NCBI RefSeq assembly: GCF_006148925.1
Contig: NZ_VAWB01000001.1
Location: 1,268,001 to 1,332,000, forward strand
Source of the DNA: Hyunsoonleella aestuarii
Lineage (GTDB): Bacteria; Bacteroidota; Bacteroidia; Flavobacteriales; Flavobacteriaceae
Direction: 5' to 3'
DNA length: 64,000 bases
Made by a program: the position numbers and the translations under genes. Numbering within the stretch: the first letter of the stretch is position 1; each line of letters opens with the position of its first letter. This document shows, one piece after another, positions 1-8,174 of the stretch. Under the pieces are notes generated by a model. It had not been told where the DNA came from. It saw only the letters and a list, made by a program, of their open reading frames with translations, and searched no databases.

Positions 1-562
1 CTCGCAAGAAGCCGATTATATTACCTTTTTAAGCGAAGATAATAAAGACAAAAAGTATTATAAAGATGGTGTTATTTCTCCATCTATGGCTATTGTGTTA
101 AATCAGCTTATAAATTTTAGTCTAAATAGTAGTATTAAGCCCTTATATTTTAAGGGTAAAGGTTATGAGTTGTTGAGTTTATATTTTAATAGAAGTGAAG
201 AAGCCAATATTGAGCAATGTCCTTTTTTAGTAGATGAGTCGAATGTTATTAAAATAAGAAAGGCGAAAGATATTATGGTAGCACGTATGGCAGAACCACC
301 AAGTTTACAAGAATTGGCGGATGAAATTGGACTTAATATTAAAAAGTTAAAAGAAGGATTTAAACAAATATATGGCGATTCTGTTTTTAGCTTTTTATTC
401 GATTATAAAATGGAATTTGCTAGGAAGTTATTGGAAGCTGGTGAAAATAACGTTAATGAGGTAGGGCATAAAATAGGTTACAGTACCTCAAGTCATTTTA
501 TTGCGGCCTTTAAGAAGAAATATGGCACAACTCCAAAAAAATATGTGATGTCATTAAATTAA
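1..562 (+). CDS. AraC-family transcriptional regulator (5' end outside window)
   Basis: The reading frame is open from the first bases of the window, so the gene starts upstream and only its C-terminal part (about 187 residues) is seen. The last ~100 residues form an AraC/XylS double helix-turn-helix: first HTH around SLQELADEIGLNIKKLKEGF, second around NEVGHKIGYSTSSHFIAAFK, ending in the typical F-K-K-Y-G-x-T-P-K-K-Y. It is followed on the same strand by haem genes, and similar regulators sit beside haem biosynthesis genes in other Flavobacteriaceae, so control of tetrapyrrole synthesis is a reasonable inference. The ATG at 86 is internal to the frame and not a convincing start. The ligand cannot be told because the sensor part is missing. 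Confidence 0.88.
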   Translation, partial: SQEADYITFLSEDNKDKKYYKDGVISPSMAIVLNQLINFSLNSSIKPLYFKGKGYELLSLYFNRSEEANIEQCPFLVDESNVIKIRKAKDIMVARMAEPPSLQELADEIGLNIKKLKEGFKQIYGDSVFSFLFDYKMEFARKLLEAGENNVNEVGHKIGYSTSSHFIAAFKKKYGTTPKKYVMSLN

Positions 563-585
563 AACGAAATCCCTAAATTTAAAAA

Positions 586-732
586 ATGAAATTCCTTACC
601 CCAGAAATTGAAGCCTTATCTAAAGCACATGTGCAAGGCAAGTCCTTGGCTAGAACAAACATATCTTGTGGAATTTTTCAGGATTGCGATTATAATGAAG
701 AGCGTCCAGAGTTACATACTAACAATGGATAA
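586..732 (+). CDS. Small hypothetical protein, 48 aa
   Basis: A short frame starts with ATG 23 bases after the AraC stop and ends at a TAA. The product is hydrophilic with two cysteines (NISCGIFQDCDY) and no signal or membrane segment. I do not recognise a family. It may be a genuine small gene co-transcribed with the regulator, or a remnant. Its position between the regulator and the hemH promoter is the only context. Confidence is low because no conserved motif supports it. Confidence 0.35.
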   Translation: MKFLTPEIEALSKAHVQGKSLARTNISCGIFQDCDYNEERPELHTNNG

Positions 733-794
733 GTAAATCAACCTAATATCATTAACTTATTAAGTTCTAAATTAATTTATTATGTTTTGTGTTG

Positions 795-802
795 TATTTT
801 TG
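795..802 (+). promoter_or_regulatory. Probable -7 box for hemH
   Basis: TATTTTTG matches the Bacteroidota -7 consensus TAnnTTTG and lies 18 bases before the hemH ATG, a usual spacing for a short leader. Confidence 0.6.
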
Positions 803-820
803 CTCAAAAAATAATGCTAG

Positions 821-1852
821 ATGAAAAAAGGTGTATTACTTGTTAATCTTGGTTCTCCAGATAGTCCAAACCCGAAAGATGTAAAAAAGTATTTAGGGGA
901 GTTTTTAATGGACGAACGTGTTATTGACATTCCACTTGTAGCTAGAACAGCTCTGGTTAAAGGTATCATATTAAATACACGCCCGAAACAATCGGCAGCG
1001 GCGTATAAAAAAATATGGTGGGAAGAAGGGTCTCCGCTTATTGTCTTATCAGAAAGGCTTCAAGGTAAAATACAAAAACAAGTAGATGTTCCTGTGGCAT
1101 TGGCGATGCGTTATGGCAGCATAACGATTAAGAAAGGTCTTCAAGAATTAGTAGATAAGGGTGTCGAAGAAGTGTTGTTGTTTCCATTGTATCCGCAGTT
1201 TGCTATGGCAACAACCGAAACGATTTTAGTTTTAGCAGAAGAATTAAGAAAAGAACACTTTCCTAGCTTAAAAATAGAATCTGTTCCAGCTTTTTATAAC
1301 AAGTCAGATTATATCGAGGTGCTTTCAAACTCAATTGAGCATCATTTAAAAGGTAAGAATTACGAGTATTTGCTGTTTTCTTATCATGGTGTCCCAGAAA
1401 GGCACATAAAAAAGAGTGATGTTACCAAATCACATTGTAAAATTGATGGAAGTTGTTGTGCTACACCTAGTAAGGCTCATGAATTTTGCTATCGTCATCA
1501 ATGTTTAGAAGTAACTCGTTTGGTTGCAGAAAAACTGAAACTGAAGGAAGGTTCATATTCCACATCGTTTCAATCTCGATTGGGATTCGATCCTTGGTTA
1601 CAACCTTACACCGATAGAACAATTGAACGATTAGGAAAGCAAGGTGTTAAGAATATGGCTATTGTTACTCCTGCATTTGTTAGTGATTGTTTAGAAACCC
1701 TTGAAGAAATTGCCATGGAAGGACAAGAGATTTTTCATGAAATGGGAGGTAAAGACTTTACAACCATCCCATGTTTAAATGACGATGACGCATTTGTAGA
1801 TTTACTTTCAAAATGGATAAAGGACTGGATTGGTACTTCCATTAAAGTTTAA
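821..1852 (+). CDS. hemH: Ferrochelatase
   Basis: Inserts ferrous iron into protoporphyrin IX to make protohaem, the last step of the protoporphyrin-dependent haem pathway. The 343-residue protein has the family hallmarks: N-terminal GVLLVNLGSPDSP, LGEFLMDERVIDIP, the active-site histidine in SYHGVPERH (H189), SFQSRLGFDPWLQPYTD, and the acidic LETLEEIAMEG segment (about 291-301) that lines the metal path. Length is normal. A cysteine-rich stretch (HCKIDGSCCATP, 205-216) sits after the active-site histidine, where some ferrochelatases carry an Fe-S cluster or metal site; whether it binds one here is unknown. hemJ follows six bases later, so the two form a haem operon behind the promoter at 795. 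Confidence 0.97.
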   Translation: MKKGVLLVNLGSPDSPNPKDVKKYLGEFLMDERVIDIPLVARTALVKGIILNTRPKQSAAAYKKIWWEEGSPLIVLSERLQGKIQKQVDVPVALAMRYGSITIKKGLQELVDKGVEEVLLFPLYPQFAMATTETILVLAEELRKEHFPSLKIESVPAFYNKSDYIEVLSNSIEHHLKGKNYEYLLFSYHGVPERHIKKSDVTKSHCKIDGSCCATPSKAHEFCYRHQCLEVTRLVAEKLKLKEGSYSTSFQSRLGFDPWLQPYTDRTIERLGKQGVKNMAIVTPAFVSDCLETLEEIAMEGQEIFHEMGGKDFTTIPCLNDDDAFVDLLSKWIKDWIGTSIKV

Positions 1853-1858
1853 TAGTTT

Positions 1859-2407
1859 ATGGATTATTACAACTATATAAAATCATTTCACCTCATATTT
1901 GTAATCACTTGGTTCGCAGGATTGTTTTATATTCCTCGGCTTTTTGTGTATCAAATAGAAGCCTTCCATAAGCCATCACCTGAAAAGGAGATTTTAGGAA
2001 AACAGCTAAAATTAATGGCAAATCGTTTGTGGTATATCATAACTTGGCCATCGGCTGTTCTATGCACTGTTTTTGCCATTTGGTTACTTATTATAAATCC
2101 GTATTGGTTACAACAACCTTGGATGCACGTAAAATTGGTATTTGTTTTATTGCTCTTCATTTATCATTTAAAAACACATCAATATTTTAAACAATTGCAA
2201 AACGATGTCGTTAAAAAATCATCAAGTTTTATGCGTATTTGGAATGAAGGAGCAACTTTTATCCTTTTTGCTGTGGTGTTTTTGGTCGTTTTAAAAAGTG
2301 GCATTAACTGGGTTTGGGGTATTATTGGCATTATCGTTTTGGGCGTGCTTATCATGTTGGGATTCAAACTTTATAAGTCTATTCGCGACAAGAATCCAGA
2401 AGCCTAA
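1859..2407 (+). CDS. hemJ: HemJ-type protoporphyrinogen IX oxidase (CopD/UPF0093 family)
   Basis: A 182-residue membrane protein with four or five hydrophobic helices. The N-terminus YYNYIKSFHLIFVITWFAGL carries the conserved histidine and tryptophan of the HemJ family, followed by FYIPRLFVYQIEA, and MHVKLVF later contributes the second conserved His/Lys region. HemJ oxidises protoporphyrinogen IX to protoporphyrin IX, the substrate of the ferrochelatase encoded immediately upstream. The six-base spacing to hemH and the shared pathway make the assignment strong. A long inverted repeat beyond the stop may end the transcript. Confidence 0.9.
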   Translation: MDYYNYIKSFHLIFVITWFAGLFYIPRLFVYQIEAFHKPSPEKEILGKQLKLMANRLWYIITWPSAVLCTVFAIWLLIINPYWLQQPWMHVKLVFVLLLFIYHLKTHQYFKQLQNDVVKKSSSFMRIWNEGATFILFAVVFLVVLKSGINWVWGIIGIIVLGVLIMLGFKLYKSIRDKNPEA

Positions 2408-2430
2408 ATTCAAAATTTTTAATGTTCTCG

Positions 2431-2470
2431 TTCCAAATTCTAAAATAAAGTATAGGAATTTGGAATTTTT
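2431..2470 (+). terminator. Inverted repeat after hemJ, likely terminator
   Basis: TTCCAAATTC at 2431-2440 pairs perfectly with GAATTTGGAA at 2456-2465, followed by a T-rich run. It lies 24 bases after the hemJ stop and before the histidine kinase gene. Confidence 0.6.
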
Positions 2471-2535
2471 ATTTTGGCACTTCTCTTAAGGTGTTTGGTT
2501 TGATTATTGCTATATTTAATGCATCAATTATCAAA

Positions 2536-3990
2536 ATGAAATTAAAAAATCTTTCGTTACGAACCCGTATATTTATTGCTATGATTTTATTGGTGTTGGT
2601 AGCCTCAATACTTATCGCTGCGGTTGCCATTTATCAATACAACGAAGAAACTAAAGACTATCACGAACAGCGATTGGAGCGTAAGGAACGTGCTATAAAA
2701 AGAAATATCGATTTTGTAATTAGAGAAACATCTTTTGAGGTTATCCCTGAAAAGATCCCGTTTATTTTTAAAAGTGAAATCCATAAAATAGCAGACATCC
2801 ATAACCAGCAAATAAATCTTTACGATATGGAAGGAGCTCTTCTTAAAACCTCAAAGGCGACTTTTGTAATAGATTCTATCCAAGATTGTTTGAATGCTCA
2901 TATATTAAACGAACTTGCAAATACAGCAGATCACAGATATATTGAGAAGATTGTTGAAGACGGGAAAACCTATCAGTCTTCTTATACCTATTTCATGGAC
3001 CAAAAATCCAATGCATTGGGGATTATGAATCTGCCTTATTTAGAGAATGATGATTTCTTAGCAAGAGAGTTAAATGAGTTTTTAGAACGATTGGGATACG
3101 CCTACCTTTTAGTACTTCTTACAGCTATTGTTATAGCATTTTTATTATCTAAATACATTACCAAATCGCTTAAAACTATTAGTGATAAAATAAATGCTAC
3201 GCGATTAGAAAAGCGTAATGAAAAAATAGTTATTGATGATACCAGTGAGGAAATTTCAACGCTGGTAAATTCATATAACAGTATGATTGACGAACTAGAA
3301 GAAAGTGCTGTTCAGTTAGCAACCAGCGAGCGTGAGCAAGCTTGGAGGGAAATGGCAAAACAGGTGGCACATGAAATTAAAAACCCGTTAACCCCCATGC
3401 GACTTACGGTTCAAAATTTTCAAAGGAAATTTAATCCAGAAGACCCTAAAATCAACTCCAAGGTAGATGAATACAGTAAAACACTTATTCAGCAGATAGA
3501 CACCATGAGTTCCATAGCATCGGCGTTTTCTAATTTTGCAAAAATGCCAGCACAACAAAATGAAACCCTTAATGTTGTGAAAATTGTAAAATTAGCCTTA
3601 GATATTTTTAATGAAGATTATATAGTGTTTAACGCAGATGCAGAAGAAATTATTGCGAAATTGGACAGAACACAACTTATTAGGGTGGTAACAAATTTGG
3701 TTAAAAATGGGATTCAATCCATTCCTGAAAATAAAGAAAATCCAAGTATTGTTATTCAGGTAACTTCTGGAAACGGTTATGTTAATATTGTTGTTTCAGA
3801 CAATGGTAAAGGGATTTCAGAGGAAAATAAATTGAAAGTTTTCGAACCTAAGTTTACCACAAAAACAAGCGGGATGGGATTAGGTTTAGCCATGGTAAAA
3901 AACATTGTAGAAACTTATAAAGGAACCATTTCTTTTACATCGGATAAAGATAAGGGTACTGTGTTTACAGTCTCTTTTCCTAAGGAATAG
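2536..3990 (+). CDS. HAMP-containing sensor histidine kinase (NtrY-like)
   Basis: Membrane kinase of 484 residues that should autophosphorylate on histidine and pass the phosphate to a response regulator not present nearby. Order: TM1 at 11-32, extracytoplasmic sensor about 33-185, TM2 about 188-205, HAMP about 206-260, HisKA with phospho-accepting H279 in QVAHEIKNPLTPMRL, then the ATPase with N box NLVKNGIQ, G1 DNGKGIS and G2 TSGMGLGLAMVKNIVE. The ATPLM-like HEIKNPLTPM and overall design resemble NtrY. I chose the ATG at 2536; an in-frame GTG at 2491 would add 15 residues ahead of an ideal N-in signal anchor and is less likely. The signal sensed is unknown. Confidence 0.92.
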   Translation: MKLKNLSLRTRIFIAMILLVLVASILIAAVAIYQYNEETKDYHEQRLERKERAIKRNIDFVIRETSFEVIPEKIPFIFKSEIHKIADIHNQQINLYDMEGALLKTSKATFVIDSIQDCLNAHILNELANTADHRYIEKIVEDGKTYQSSYTYFMDQKSNALGIMNLPYLENDDFLARELNEFLERLGYAYLLVLLTAIVIAFLLSKYITKSLKTISDKINATRLEKRNEKIVIDDTSEEISTLVNSYNSMIDELEESAVQLATSEREQAWREMAKQVAHEIKNPLTPMRLTVQNFQRKFNPEDPKINSKVDEYSKTLIQQIDTMSSIASAFSNFAKMPAQQNETLNVVKIVKLALDIFNEDYIVFNADAEEIIAKLDRTQLIRVVTNLVKNGIQSIPENKENPSIVIQVTSGNGYVNIVVSDNGKGISEENKLKVFEPKFTTKTSGMGLGLAMVKNIVETYKGTISFTSDKDKGTVFTVSFPKE

Positions 3991-4030
3991 TTAGTGCATC
4001 CACCATGTTTGGATATTAATAATTAAAGAT

Positions 4031-4813
4031 ATGCAGTATAATAATTTACTTGTAGAAGCTCAAGATAGTATAACCACTATAACAATTAACAGGCCTAAAA
4101 AACTCAATGCTCTAAATCAAGAAACGATTGCAGAGTTGCATGATGCTTTAAAGGATGCCAATAAGGATAAAAACACTAAAGTTATTATTGTAACAGGAAG
4201 TGGTGAAAAAGCTTTTGTTGCAGGAGCTGACATTAGTGAATTTGCACATTTTTCTGTGAAAGAAGGTGCTAATCTTGCCGGCAAAGGTCAGGAATTGTTG
4301 TTCGATTTTATTGAGAATCTATCAACTCCGGTTATTGCAGCGGTTAATGGGTTTGCGCTCGGCGGTGGGCTGGAATTGGCTATGGCATGTCATTTTAGAG
4401 TTGCTAGCGATAATGCAAAAATGGGCTTACCAGAGGTGTCTTTAGGAGTTATTCCGGGATATGGTGGTACCCAACGTTTACCGCAATTGGTAGGGAAGGG
4501 AAGGGCTATGGAAATGATAATGACTGCTGGCATGATTGACGCCCATCAAGCTCTAAATTATGGTTTGGTAAATCATGTAACAACGTTAGCAGAACTATTG
4601 CCACTTTGCGAAAAAATAGCTTCTAAAATTTCACGAAATTCTTCTGTTGCTATTGCAGCTGCCATAAAAGCGGTAAATGCAAATTTTGAAGATGGTACAG
4701 ATGGCTATAAAGTTGAAATTAAAGCATTTGGAAAATCTTTTGGAACATCGGACTTTGAAGAGGGTACTACAGCATTTTTAGAGAAACGAAAGGCTGATTT
4801 TCCAGGGAAGTGA
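4031..4813 (+). CDS. Enoyl-CoA hydratase/isomerase family protein (crotonase)
   Basis: A 260-residue crotonase-fold enzyme, expected to hydrate trans-2-enoyl-CoA to 3-hydroxyacyl-CoA in fatty-acid or amino-acid breakdown. Oxyanion-hole segments AFVAGADIS (61-69) and NGFALGGGLELAMAC (106-120) are intact, and both catalytic glutamates of true hydratases are present: E115 in GGGLELAM and E135 in GLPEVSLGVIPGYGG. Length is normal. It stands alone on the plus strand after the histidine kinase and before a bidirectional terminator; no other beta-oxidation gene is nearby, so the exact chain-length preference cannot be told. Confidence 0.92.
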   Translation: MQYNNLLVEAQDSITTITINRPKKLNALNQETIAELHDALKDANKDKNTKVIIVTGSGEKAFVAGADISEFAHFSVKEGANLAGKGQELLFDFIENLSTPVIAAVNGFALGGGLELAMACHFRVASDNAKMGLPEVSLGVIPGYGGTQRLPQLVGKGRAMEMIMTAGMIDAHQALNYGLVNHVTTLAELLPLCEKIASKISRNSSVAIAAAIKAVNANFEDGTDGYKVEIKAFGKSFGTSDFEEGTTAFLEKRKADFPGK

Positions 4814-4996
4814 TTTATGGGTCTTGTTTAATGAAAAGATAAAGTTAGTTCCCTTTCAACACTGAAACAAGTCTAAAACAGGTAAGTTTTATCGATTGCT
4901 AAACGAAGTTAGTTAGTTTTTTTCCAAACCCATACCCAAGTTAAATTGTGATTTCCATGAAGCGTTTCAAGAAGGACAGTTCAAGTTATTTTAAGA

Positions 4997-5034
4997 AAAA
5001 AGGCGAGCTATTCTTATTAATAGCACGCCTTTTT
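4997..5034. terminator. Bidirectional terminator between convergent genes
   Basis: AAAAAGGCG at 4997-5005 and GCTATT at 5007-5012 pair with AATAGC at 5019-5024 and CGCCTTTTT at 5026-5034 around one A-A mismatch and a six-base loop. It separates the enoyl-CoA hydratase gene (plus) from the secreted-protein gene (minus). Confidence 0.85.
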
Positions 5035-5065
5035 AAAAAACTAAAGTAACTTAGTTGTTATAAGT

Positions 5066-5680
5066 TTAAATTTTAAAGTATTCTACAAATTCTCTGTCTT
5101 CAGAAGTAAAGACAATTTTATAAAGACCTACGGCGTTTTTATCTAATTTATAAGCGCGTTCAATTGTTTTAGTACCTTGTATCTCTTCAGAATGTATTAA
5201 ATCAAAACTGCTAGATCCATATTTATTGGTTTCATAGTATAATTTAATTTTTAATGATTCAAGACCTAAGGCTAATTTTGTAATTAAAAGCCTATTATCT
5301 TTAATCCTTAATACAGGTTTAAACGAAACCACTGTTTTTTCTTTGTTGAATGCTACAATACTGGATTTTACAGTAAATGGAATAGTTCTTATTTCAACAT
5401 CCTTATCTACCTCAAAAAAGTAAGCGCCATCTGGTAAAGAGGTTAAATCGAATCCTTTGGTATAAGTTCCGGATCGATTAATAGTTTCCTTATATAAAGT
5501 TACACCATTATTATCTTTAATAGATAGTAGGTTTCCTCGCTTTACATTTAATATAGCAAGTGTGGTTCTGCCAGCTTCGTTTATAATATTAAACGAAACT
5601 TCTTTTGCGAAACTTATAACCGTAGCAAATAGAGCTACCATTAAAATTCCTTTTTTTGCGTTGTTAATTACATTTTTCAT
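5066..5680 (-). CDS. Secreted hypothetical protein, paralogue A
   Basis: A 204-residue protein with an N-terminal signal peptide (KKGILMVALFATVISFAKE) and otherwise predicted beta structure. Its core, NVKRGNLLSIKDNNGVTLY followed by SLPDGAYFFEVDKD, is closely repeated in the neighbouring gene at 5987-6589, so the two are tandem duplicates. The GxYFFEV segment resembles immunoglobulin-like secreted modules of Bacteroidota. No lipobox and no clear T9SS tail; release into the periplasm via Sec is expected. No enzyme motif is visible and the function is unknown. It has its own -7 box at 5709-5716. Confidence 0.75.
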   Translation of the reverse strand: MKNVINNAKKGILMVALFATVISFAKEVSFNIINEAGRTTLAILNVKRGNLLSIKDNNGVTLYKETINRSGTYTKGFDLTSLPDGAYFFEVDKDVEIRTIPFTVKSSIVAFNKEKTVVSFKPVLRIKDNRLLITKLALGLESLKIKLYYETNKYGSSSFDLIHSEEIQGTKTIERAYKLDKNAVGLYKIVFTSEDREFVEYFKI

Positions 5681-5708
5681 GATTTGGTATTTTTAACGTT
5701 CTACATGA

Positions 5709-5716
5709 CAAATGTA
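5709..5716 (-). promoter_or_regulatory. Probable -7 box for secreted paralogue A
   Basis: Minus-strand TACATTTG matches TAnnTTTG, 28 bases before the ATG. The leader that follows (ending AACGTTAAAAATACCAAATC before the ATG) resembles the leader of the paralogue at 5987-6589. The rest of the 306-base gap 5681-5986 is AT-rich with only the upstream gene's terminator. Confidence 0.65.
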
Positions 5717-5924
5717 TAGCGAAAATAGCTGCTTTAAGTCATTGATATTGATTGATTTATGTGCTATTTTGTCTGTTATTGGTATGTTAACTTTAGGTTA
5801 AATTAATATAGTATATAGGGGTGTTAATAGACTATATTTTTCAATTTTTAAGAAATGCTAAAGGGATACATTACTCGATGGAATTTAGGGAATAAATATG
5901 GTTAAGTTTTCTTCATAATTAAGC

Positions 5925-5953
5925 AAAAAAAAGTGGGCTACCACAGCCCACTT
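5925..5953 (-). terminator. Rho-independent terminator of secreted paralogue B
   Basis: AAGTGGGCT (5931-5939) pairs perfectly with AGCCCACTT (5945-5953) around a five-base loop; on the minus strand an uninterrupted U run follows. It begins 33 bases past the stop of the gene at 5987. Confidence 0.92.
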
Positions 5954-5986
5954 CACAACTAAACTAAACTAAATAAGACATTAAAA

Positions 5987-6589
5987 CTAATTATTAATGT
6001 ATTCTACATATACTCTACCTTGAGAGTGATAAACTATTTTATAATTTCCTTTGTTTAACAATTTATAAACGCGACTAAGCATTTTACCTTCAGAAATAGT
6101 TTCAGAGTGCACCAATCCAAAGTCTTTGGTCACAGTTTCAAAATAAATTTCGACATTTAAAGATTCTTTGTTTACAGCCAATTTAGATATGTAAACAAGA
6201 TCATCTTCAACTCTAGTAACTGGTTTGAAATATGAAGTCTCTTTTGCAGTATCATAAATAATTTTATTTGATACTACTTTAAAAGGAACAGTTTGTATTT
6301 CTAAATCTTTATCTATTTCAAAAAAATAATCTCCATTTGGTAAAGCATTTAGGTCGAACCTTTTTTTATACAATCCAGAATGATCTATCGATTCTTTATA
6401 AAGAACAGTTCCATAAGTATCTTTAATGTTTAGAACATTACCTTTTTTAACATTAACGAATGTAATGGTAGTTTTCTTTGCATCTTTGTTTCTTAAAGTA
6501 TTGTTCGTGCTATTCCCGAATACACTAAGCGCAGCAACCATTGCTAACATTAGGATTCCTTTTTTTAAATTTTTTGTAACGCTTTTCAT
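5987..6589 (-). CDS. Secreted hypothetical protein, paralogue B
   Basis: Product of 200 residues counted from the ATG at 6589, which gives a clean signal peptide (KKGILMLAMVAALSVFGNS); an upstream in-frame ATG at 6622 would overlap the promoter and is rejected. The mature part shares the NVKKGNVLNIKDTYGTVLY and ALPNGDYFFEIDKD segments with the adjacent gene at 5066, roughly the same length and predicted beta structure. It is flanked by its own promoter and terminator, so the two paralogues are separate transcripts. No known domain is recognised; a role at the cell envelope is inferred only from the signal peptide. Confidence 0.75.
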   Translation of the reverse strand: MKSVTKNLKKGILMLAMVAALSVFGNSTNNTLRNKDAKKTTITFVNVKKGNVLNIKDTYGTVLYKESIDHSGLYKKRFDLNALPNGDYFFEIDKDLEIQTVPFKVVSNKIIYDTAKETSYFKPVTRVEDDLVYISKLAVNKESLNVEIYFETVTKDFGLVHSETISEGKMLSRVYKLLNKGNYKIVYHSQGRVYVEYINN

Positions 6590-6619
6590 GATTTGATCTT
6601 TTTGTAACGTTTTACAAGG

Positions 6620-6627
6620 CAAAGATA
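6620..6627 (-). promoter_or_regulatory. Probable -7 box for secreted paralogue B
   Basis: Minus-strand TATCTTTG (TAnnTTTG) 30 bases before the ATG at 6589, nearly the same spacing as in paralogue A. Confidence 0.65.
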
Positions 6628-6768
6628 CTATAGGTTCATAATTGGGATAACATCAATTTTGGCAAATTTGTGTGTTATTTTAACTGTTATATTTATGTTA
6701 AGCTAATGTTAAGTTAATTTAGTATATAATTTGGGTAATTGTATATATAATGTATGCATATTAAACCT

Positions 6769-6776
6769 TAAATTTG
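6769..6776 (+). promoter_or_regulatory. Probable -7 box for AraC regulator
   Basis: TAAATTTG 18 bases before the ATG at 6795. Confidence 0.55.
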
Positions 6777-6794
6777 TAATAAAAATAACCTACT

Positions 6795-7670
6795 ATGATT
6801 AGTAAAAAACCAACACTCAAGAAACTAAGCCCTAGTTTTGGTAGTTCTCTCTTGGTTAATCAGCATATCAAGAAGGTAGATAAAAATGATGCCTATTGGC
6901 ATTTTCACCCAGAACTGGAACTTGTTTATGTAAATAAAGGACAAGGGAAGACTCATATAGGGAATCATTTGTCTTATTTTAATAACAGTCAACTCATATT
7001 AATAGGCTCTAATTTACCACACAACGGTTTTACCGATAGGTTAACGGCCAATGGTATGGAGACCACTATACATTTTAAATCTGATTTTTTAGGTAAAGAT
7101 TTTGCTGATATACCTGAAATGTCATCGGTTATGGCATTATTTCATCGTGCTAAAAAAGGGATTCGATTTCATGTTGAAACTAAAAAAATAATAGGCCCTA
7201 AAATTGATAATTTAACAGAATATGCGGGTTTAGAGCGTGTTCTTAAGTTTTTAGAAATATTAAATTTCCTTTCGCATACAGATGATTACTCACTTTTAAA
7301 CGCTGATGGGTTTGCTTTTGAAGCCGATGCTCAAGATAGTGCCAAAATTGCTACAATCATTAAGCATGTAAATACTAATTTTCAAAGTCATATTAGTTTA
7401 GATGAAATTGCGGACAAAGTAAGCATGACGGTGCCAGCATTTTGTCGATACTTTAAAAAGGCAACAGGAAAAACGTTTACGCAAGTTGTAAATGAATATC
7501 GTGTGGTGCATGCAACTAAGTTGTTATCTGAAGAAAGCCAGATGAGTATAACGGATATATGTTTTGAATGTGGGTTTAATAACTTTTCTCATTTTAATAA
7601 AACCTTTAATGAAATAACAGGGAAAAGTGCATCGAACTACCGAAAAGAAATAAAACTCATAATTGAATAA
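6795..7670 (+). CDS. AraC-family regulator with N-terminal cupin domain
   Basis: A 291-residue DNA-binding protein. Residues about 25-90 form a cupin ligand-binding fold (AYWHFHPELELVYVNKGQGKTHIGNH, cut here to its core: HFHPELELVYV), typical of regulators that sense sugars or related small molecules. Residues about 190-288 are the AraC double helix-turn-helix: ISLDEIADKVSMTVPAFCRY and ITDICFECGFNNFSHFNKTF. It is a full-length regulator of the AraC_binding type. A 57-residue gene follows after ten bases and shares its transcript. No sugar-use gene lies next to it, so its target is not evident; the divergent secreted paralogues are candidates. Confidence 0.92.
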   Translation: MISKKPTLKKLSPSFGSSLLVNQHIKKVDKNDAYWHFHPELELVYVNKGQGKTHIGNHLSYFNNSQLILIGSNLPHNGFTDRLTANGMETTIHFKSDFLGKDFADIPEMSSVMALFHRAKKGIRFHVETKKIIGPKIDNLTEYAGLERVLKFLEILNFLSHTDDYSLLNADGFAFEADAQDSAKIATIIKHVNTNFQSHISLDEIADKVSMTVPAFCRYFKKATGKTFTQVVNEYRVVHATKLLSEESQMSITDICFECGFNNFSHFNKTFNEITGKSASNYRKEIKLIIE

Positions 7671-7680
7671 ATTAAAACTT

Positions 7681-7854
7681 ATGAAGGATCAAATTACAGA
7701 AGCTTTAAAGTATTATTGTTATAAGAGAAAGGGGATATTAGATTATATAAATAACAACAATGACTTAACAGTAGAAGATATTATTGAAAATGCCGAGGAA
7801 CTATCAATATTAGAATATAAGATAACAGCACTTCAAGTCGCTCAAGAAAATTAA
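7681..7854 (+). CDS. Small hypothetical protein, 57 aa
   Basis: Begins at ATG 7681, ten bases after the AraC regulator stop; an in-frame upstream start at 7663 would overlap that gene by eight bases and is less likely. The product (KDQITEALKYYCYKRKGILD at its start, then acidic helices) is soluble and probably alpha-helical, with one cysteine. It is co-transcribed with the regulator and is followed 27 bases later by a strong terminator. I recognise no family. Confidence 0.6.
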   Translation: MKDQITEALKYYCYKRKGILDYINNNNDLTVEDIIENAEELSILEYKITALQVAQEN

Positions 7855-7881
7855 GAGTAAAAGAAGTTACAGTTAAAAACA

Positions 7882-7916
7882 AAACCCTTTACATGTGAAA
7901 ATGTAAAGGGTTTTTT
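7882..7916 (+). terminator. Rho-independent terminator
   Basis: AAACCCTTTACAT (7882-7894) pairs perfectly with ATGTAAAGGGTTT (7901-7913), then a T run. It closes the AraC/57-aa transcript. Confidence 0.95.
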
Positions 7917-7936
7917 TAGTGATTTCAAATTAGTTG

Positions 7937-8056
7937 TTAAAGTTCGAACCAGATTAACAATGCTCCTGTTATTATTGGTAATATGAGCAATAAAAATGAC
8001 AGGTATAGTATTAGGTTCAAATCTATTGCTTTGCTACTTTTATTTTCTTTTTTCAT
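7937..8056 (-). CDS. Small single-pass membrane peptide, 39 aa
   Basis: ATG at 8056 to TAA at 7937. The N-terminus is charged (MKKENKSSKAID) and is followed by one hydrophobic helix of about 24 residues (LILYLSFLLLILPIITGALL) ending in WFEL, so an N-in single-pass inner-membrane peptide is predicted. A -7 box (TAATTTTG) lies at 8085-8092, supporting expression. I recognise no family; such tiny membrane proteins often modulate larger membrane complexes, but no partner is suggested by the neighbours. Confidence 0.55.
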   Translation of the reverse strand: MKKENKSSKAIDLNLILYLSFLLLILPIITGALLIWFEL

Positions 8057-8084
8057 GTTTAAGCTTTTTAAAAGTTTAACACTA

Positions 8085-8092
8085 CAAAATTA
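8085..8092 (-). promoter_or_regulatory. Probable -7 box for the 39-aa membrane peptide
   Basis: Minus-strand TAATTTTG matches TAnnTTTG, 28 bases before the ATG at 8056. Confidence 0.5.
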
Positions 8093-8174
8093 AACAGGTA
8101 TTTTTACAAAAACAGCATCCATTTTGACCAATATTGATGTTATATTGATATCTAAATTATTGTTAATTAGAAGA

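Noticed and set aside
2491-2535. GTG start for the histidine kinase
   Set aside because: The ATG at 2536 leaves a normal membrane anchor; the extra 15 residues are hydrophobic and unlike kinase N-termini.
4957-5049. 30-codon frame (MKRFKKDSSS...)
   Set aside because: It runs through the terminator at 4997-5034, has no promoter and no recognised similarity.
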